Shown here: in pieces, positions 7,113 through 10,000 of the stretch
Numbering within the stretch: position 1 is the stretch's first letter
How the letters are laid out: each line of letters opens with the position of its first letter
Origin: Zymomonas sp.
Lineage (GTDB): Bacteria; Pseudomonadota; Alphaproteobacteria; Sphingomonadales; Sphingomonadaceae
Direction of reading: 5' to 3'
DNA: 10,000 nt
Assembly: GCF_020216885.1 (NCBI RefSeq)
Contig: NZ_JAIWON010000098.1
Coordinates: forward strand, 1-10,000
Program-made: the position numbers and the translations under genes
The notes under the pieces: generated by a model
The model's input: the letters and a program-made list of their open reading frames with translations, nothing else
The model's database searches: none
What the model was told of the DNA's origin: nothing

Positions 7113-7925
7113 TTATTGTGTTGCCTTCATTTTTTCAGCACGAGCCAAAATGGCACGGGCACGAATCCGTACCGGCTCATCAACCATTGCGCCATCAACC
7201 CGTTGAGCGCCTTCCCCCGCAGACAAAACGCGATCTGCCCACGCAATTTCACTATCGTCTGGTCGGAATCCTTTAAAAATCGGCGTAACCTGACGAGGAT
7301 GAATACATAATTTTCCACCAAAACCAAGGCTACGCGCATAGCGGGCATCTGCCTCAATCGGTGCTGGATCATCAATGGTCGCGGTCACGCCATCCAAAGG
7401 TGCAATTTTTTTTCCCAATCGGGAAGCTAGAACCAATTCACTACGGGCGGATAACAAGACTTCGCGGCTATGTGAACAGCCCATATCGGCACAGAAATCA
7501 ATAGACCCGAAAGCCAGTCTTTTGACTGAAGCTATTTGCGCCAATTGGCGGGCATCAGCCAAGCCTTGCGCTGTTTCGATCAAGGCAATTAGAGCCACCT
7601 TGTCATTCAACCGATCGGCCAAAGAAGCCAAAGCTGCGCCGATTTCGGCTTTCGGGAAAATAACGCCTGCCAGATCCGGCAAAGCGGAAATGGCCTCTAT
7701 ATCAGCCTGATGCCAAGCGGTATCTGCACCATTGATTCTGACAAAAACGGGTAAATCCGTAAAAGCGGTATCAAGAGAAGCTCTTGCTTGCTCTTTATCT
7801 TTTTCGGCAACGGCATCTTCAAGGTCGATAATAACAGCATCGGCACCGCTTGCGGCCGCTTTTGAAAAGCGTTCAGGCCGAGAAGCCGGCACAAAAATCG
7901 GCGCAATACAAGAAAAATTAGTCAT
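7113..7925 (-). CDS. CitE-like CoA-ester lyase (HpcH/HpaI aldolase family)
   Basis: A Mg-dependent TIM-barrel enzyme of 270 residues. Relatives cleave citramalyl-CoA or malyl-CoA, or act as thioesterases; the free-standing form is not the citrate lyase beta subunit of a citCDEF cluster. Seen: PASRPERF (14-20, phosphate/CoA end), DLEDAV (34-39), R63 in VRING, E117 in IETA and D143 in GSIDF as the expected Mg ligands, and KLCIHPRQV (205-213). The start is ATG 7925, with GGAGG (7935-7939) 9 nt before it; a TTG lies just upstream in frame at 7928. Its start overlaps the last 8 bp of the hydratase gene, so the two are probably translationally coupled. Given that partner, (S)-citramalyl-CoA lyase (giving acetyl-CoA and pyruvate) is my first guess, malyl- or methylmalyl-CoA lyase the alternative. 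Confidence 0.88.
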   Translation of the reverse strand: MTNFSCIAPIFVPASRPERFSKAAASGADAVIIDLEDAVAEKDKEQARASLDTAFTDLPVFVRINGADTAWHQADIEAISALPDLAGVIFPKAEIGAALASLADRLNDKVALIALIETAQGLADARQLAQIASVKRLAFGSIDFCADMGCSHSREVLLSARSELVLASRLGKKIAPLDGVTATIDDPAPIEADARYARSLGFGGKLCIHPRQVTPIFKGFRPDDSEIAWADRVLSAGEGAQRVDGAMVDEPVRIRARAILARAEKMKATQ

Positions 7926-8793
7926 CAAATACCGCCTCCGCCTTCATGGCGATAGCGCCGCCATCCTTGCAAGTCCACAAAGACAGACCTTTTTCATTTT
8001 CTTGGGCATTCAAAGAAAAATCAGCATTATCAAATAAAGGTGACCGGCTTTGGAAGAGAAACTGCTTGGGCTGGGCTTTCTTGATTTTGGCTGCGAAATG
8101 AATCAGCAGCGAAGCCTGTAAAGGACCATGGACGACCAAGGCGGGATAATGTTCTTCATTAACCGCATAATTCCGGTCATAGTGAATACGATGGCTGTTG
8201 AAGGTAATGGCCGAATAGCGAAACAGCAAAGGCGTAGTCGGTATAATATCCTGACTATGCTCACCCCGCCCGACAGTAGGCAAAGGCGTTGCAGGCTGCG
8301 GGGTAGGCTTGGTTGCGGCTTCCCGATATACGATATCCTGCCTTTCCCGTATCCTGACCTCACCTTCTACTTTCATTTCATGCTCGACGGTTACAAAGCA
8401 AAGAAGACCACTGCGACCTTTTTTCGGCACGACATCCACAATACGGCTATGACGGCAAAGTTTTTCCCCGATATGCAAAGGCGAAAGAAAATGGATATCG
8501 CCCCCTGCCCACATTCGACGAGGCAAAGGAACAGGAGGTAAAAATCCGCCTTTTGAAGGATGGCCGTCGTGCCCCAATTCTTTTCCCGAAACAACAGCCG
8601 GAGCTAGACAGAAGTGAATAAGCTGTGGAGCAATCGCGCCTTTATTCAAGGCGGATGGGGGCAAGTCAAGAACCGCAATATAGCGTTTGGCCAATTCTTC
8701 GGAAATGATATCTTCCGCCTTCATTTCACGGCCTATCCATCCCCGCAAAAACTCGACATCCAACTCAGTCTCTGATGAAGAGGTGCTATTCAT
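7918..8793 (-). CDS. MaoC/hot-dog enoyl-CoA hydratase, mesaconyl/itaconyl-CoA hydratase type
   Basis: A 291-residue double hot-dog protein predicted to add water to a short branched or dicarboxylic enoyl-CoA. The N-terminal half (about 12-155) is a FAS1-like dehydratase fold; after a Pro-rich linker (161-173) the C-terminal half (about 185-291) carries the hydratase motif TFNSHRIHYD (197-206) followed by YPALVVHGPL (216-225). N199 and H204 are candidate catalytic residues by comparison with MaoC enzymes. This architecture is shared by mesaconyl-C4-CoA hydratase (Meh) and bacterial itaconyl-CoA hydratase (Ich). I start it at ATG 8793, with AGGAGG (8798-8803) 4 nt before it; an in-frame GTG at 8823 lies inside a terminator hairpin. 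It lies 63 bp after the acyl-CoA dehydrogenase and overlaps the CitE-like lyase by 8 bp. The family is firm; the exact substrate is inferred from neighbours. Confidence 0.87.
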   Translation of the reverse strand: MNSTSSSETELDVEFLRGWIGREMKAEDIISEELAKRYIAVLDLPPSALNKGAIAPQLIHFCLAPAVVSGKELGHDGHPSKGGFLPPVPLPRRMWAGGDIHFLSPLHIGEKLCRHSRIVDVVPKKGRSGLLCFVTVEHEMKVEGEVRIRERQDIVYREAATKPTPQPATPLPTVGRGEHSQDIIPTTPLLFRYSAITFNSHRIHYDRNYAVNEEHYPALVVHGPLQASLLIHFAAKIKKAQPKQFLFQSRSPLFDNADFSLNAQENEKGLSLWTCKDGGAIAMKAEAVFDD

Positions 8794-8805
8794 AAAGCCT
8801 CCTGC

Positions 8806-8832
8806 AAAAAGCCGGAGAGTCACCTCTCCAGC
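8806..8832 (-). terminator. Intrinsic terminator or attenuator between dehydrogenase and hydratase genes
   Basis: The minus strand reads GCTGGAGAG, GTGA, CTCTCCGGC, TTTTT: a 9-bp stem with one G-U pair, a GUGA (GNRA) tetraloop and five U. It starts 24 nt after the dehydrogenase stop and ends just before the AGGAGG of the hydratase gene. It may terminate part of the transcripts and so lower expression of the two downstream genes, or stabilise the upstream mRNA end. Confidence 0.75.
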
Positions 8833-8856
8833 TATCCTATCGGGAAAAGAAAAATT

Positions 8857-10000
8857 TTAGTAAGAACGCGGCATCCCAAGAACATGCTGACCAAGGAAAG
8901 CCAAAATTAAATTCGTTGAGATCGGGGCAACCTGATAGAGTCGGGTTTCGCGGAATTTCCGTTCGACATCATACTCTTCGGCAAAGGCAAAGCCACCCAA
9001 GGTCTGAACGCAGGCTTCCGCCGCTGCCCATGAGGCTTCAGCCGCCAGCATTTTCGCCATATTGGCTTCGGCACCTGCCCGCTCGCCCTGTTCAAAAAGA
9101 TGAGCCGCATGGTAAACCATCAATTCGGCAGCCCGCATTTGCGCATAGGCACGAGCAATCGGGAATTGGATGCCCTGATTGGCACCGATAGGCCGACCGA
9201 AAACGACCCGTTCGCTGGAATAATCGCGAGCTTTTTCGATAAACCATTTGGCATCACCGATACATTCCGAAGCAATAAGAACGCGTTCGGCATTCATACC
9301 TGACAGAATATAACGGAAACCCTTACCTTCTTCGCCGACCAGATTTTCGGCCGGAATTTCCATATTATCAAAGAAAACTTCGGTCGTGGAATGATTCATC
9401 ATTGCCCGAATAGGACGAATGGTCATACCACCATCGGCTAAGGCTTTACGCATATCGACCAAAAAGACCGACAAACCATCCGTTTTTTTCTCGACTTGAT
9501 CTTTCGGTGTTGTCCGCGCCAAAAGAAGCATCAAATCGGAATGTTCAGCTCTGGATGTCCAGATTTTCTGACCATTCACAATATATTTATCGCCTTTTTT
9601 CTCGGCAAAAGTCTTGAGTGAAGTCGTATCAGTTCCGCTAGTGGGTTCGGTGACCCCGAAAGCCTGAAGGCGTAATTCGCCAGAAGCAATCTTCGGCAGA
9701 TATTTTTGCTTCTGCTCGTCATTACCGTGGCGTAACAATGCGCCCATAATATACATCTGAGCATGGCAAGCACCGGCATTGCCGCCGCAATGCTGAATCT
9801 CTTCAAGAATGGCTGCCCCAGCAGAAAGCGGTAGGCCAGATCCACCAAATTCTTCAGGAATCAGAGCAGCCAAATAGCCCGCATCACTTAGTGTTTTTAC
9901 AAATTCGGTGGGATAAGCACTTTCCCGATCCAGCTTCCGCCAATATTCGCCGGGGAATTCAGCGCATAATTTGCGGACTTCATCCCGAATATCAGCGTAA
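8857..10000 (-). CDS. Acyl-CoA dehydrogenase, nearly complete (N-terminus beyond the right edge)
   Basis: An FAD enzyme that makes a 2,3-double bond in an acyl-CoA and passes electrons to ETF. 380 residues are visible, so perhaps only 10-20 are missing. The reading frame is open to the edge (YADIRDEVRKLC...), so the true start is outside; an internal TTG at 9873 is not a start. Seen, in visible numbering: FGVTEPTSGTDTTS (114-127, family signature 1), the KIWTSRAEHSD segment, and QTLGGFAFAEEYDVERKFRE (332-351, second signature region). The loop that normally reads YEGTxE reads YQVAPI here, so the usual catalytic glutamate is replaced by Ile (codon 8920-8922). A glutamate in NAER (codon 9286-9288) sits where isovaleryl-CoA and long-chain dehydrogenases carry their base. 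It is followed by the hydratase and lyase genes on the same strand. Substrate unknown; methylsuccinyl-CoA or a similar branched acyl-CoA is a guess. Confidence 0.93.
   Translation of the reverse strand, partial: YADIRDEVRKLCAEFPGEYWRKLDRESAYPTEFVKTLSDAGYLAALIPEEFGGSGLPLSAGAAILEEIQHCGGNAGACHAQMYIMGALLRHGNDEQKQKYLPKIASGELRLQAFGVTEPTSGTDTTSLKTFAEKKGDKYIVNGQKIWTSRAEHSDLMLLLARTTPKDQVEKKTDGLSVFLVDMRKALADGGMTIRPIRAMMNHSTTEVFFDNMEIPAENLVGEEGKGFRYILSGMNAERVLIASECIGDAKWFIEKARDYSSERVVFGRPIGANQGIQFPIARAYAQMRAAELMVYHAAHLFEQGERAGAEANMAKMLAAEASWAAAEACVQTLGGFAFAEEYDVERKFRETRLYQVAPISTNLILAFLGQHVLGMPRSY

Noticed and set aside
8794..8823. GTG at 8823 as the start of the MaoC hydratase
   Set aside because: This stretch is the terminator hairpin and the AGGAGG site; ATG 8793 has the proper ribosome binding site.

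Overview
The window reads as ordinary core chromosome of an alphaproteobacterium. The best guess is a Sphingomonadales member with unusually moderate GC, such as Zymomonas mobilis. This rests on the alphaproteobacterial glnB-glnA pair, an aminopeptidase P just upstream of it, AT-rich intergenic DNA and protein sequences that look sphingomonad-like. It is recognition from memory, not a database result. I saw no transposase, integrase, phage gene, CRISPR array or toxin-antitoxin pair, and no clearly new multi-gene system.

Layout. 1-1262 (minus): glnB (PII signal protein, GTG start) followed by the first 276 codons of glnA (type I glutamine synthetase, running off the left edge), the nitrogen assimilation unit. 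1396-3195 (minus): a 599-residue three-domain Xaa-Pro aminopeptidase. 3320-5407 (plus): an oligopeptidase B-like S9 serine peptidase, diverging from the aminopeptidase across a 124-bp promoter region and ending at a strong intrinsic terminator (5423-5451). 5408-5715: about 300 bp without a gene, holding alternating TTTTGG half-sites and a likely tRNA promoter. 5716-5808: tRNA-Ser(GCU) with encoded CCA, then an 18-bp perfect palindrome and a terminator. 5951-6955 (plus): an uncharacterised lipoprotein with an NTF2-like C-terminal domain. 6956-7112: five tandem copies of a 7-bp unit running into a terminator with a 13-bp stem, then a second inverted repeat at the 3' side of the converging gene. 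7113-10000 (minus): three genes, reading acyl-CoA dehydrogenase (N-terminus cut by the right edge), MaoC/hot-dog hydratase, CitE-like CoA-ester lyase.

How the genes work together. GlnB senses 2-oxoglutarate and glutamine and controls GlnA through the adenylylation and NtrBC cascades. The two cytosolic peptidases probably finish off short peptides, one of them specific for proline in the second position. The last three genes have the chemistry of a short CoA-ester route: oxidise, hydrate, cleave. The same enzyme families in the bacterial itaconate pathway hydrate itaconyl-CoA or mesaconyl-CoA to citramalyl-CoA and split it to acetyl-CoA and pyruvate. That substrate is inference.

Most worth a second look: the acyl-CoA dehydrogenase lacks the usual C-terminal catalytic glutamate; a terminator with a GUGA tetraloop sits between the dehydrogenase and hydratase genes; the oligopeptidase B-like enzyme lacks acidic residues tied to basic-residue specificity; and a 7-bp tandem repeat abuts a terminator.
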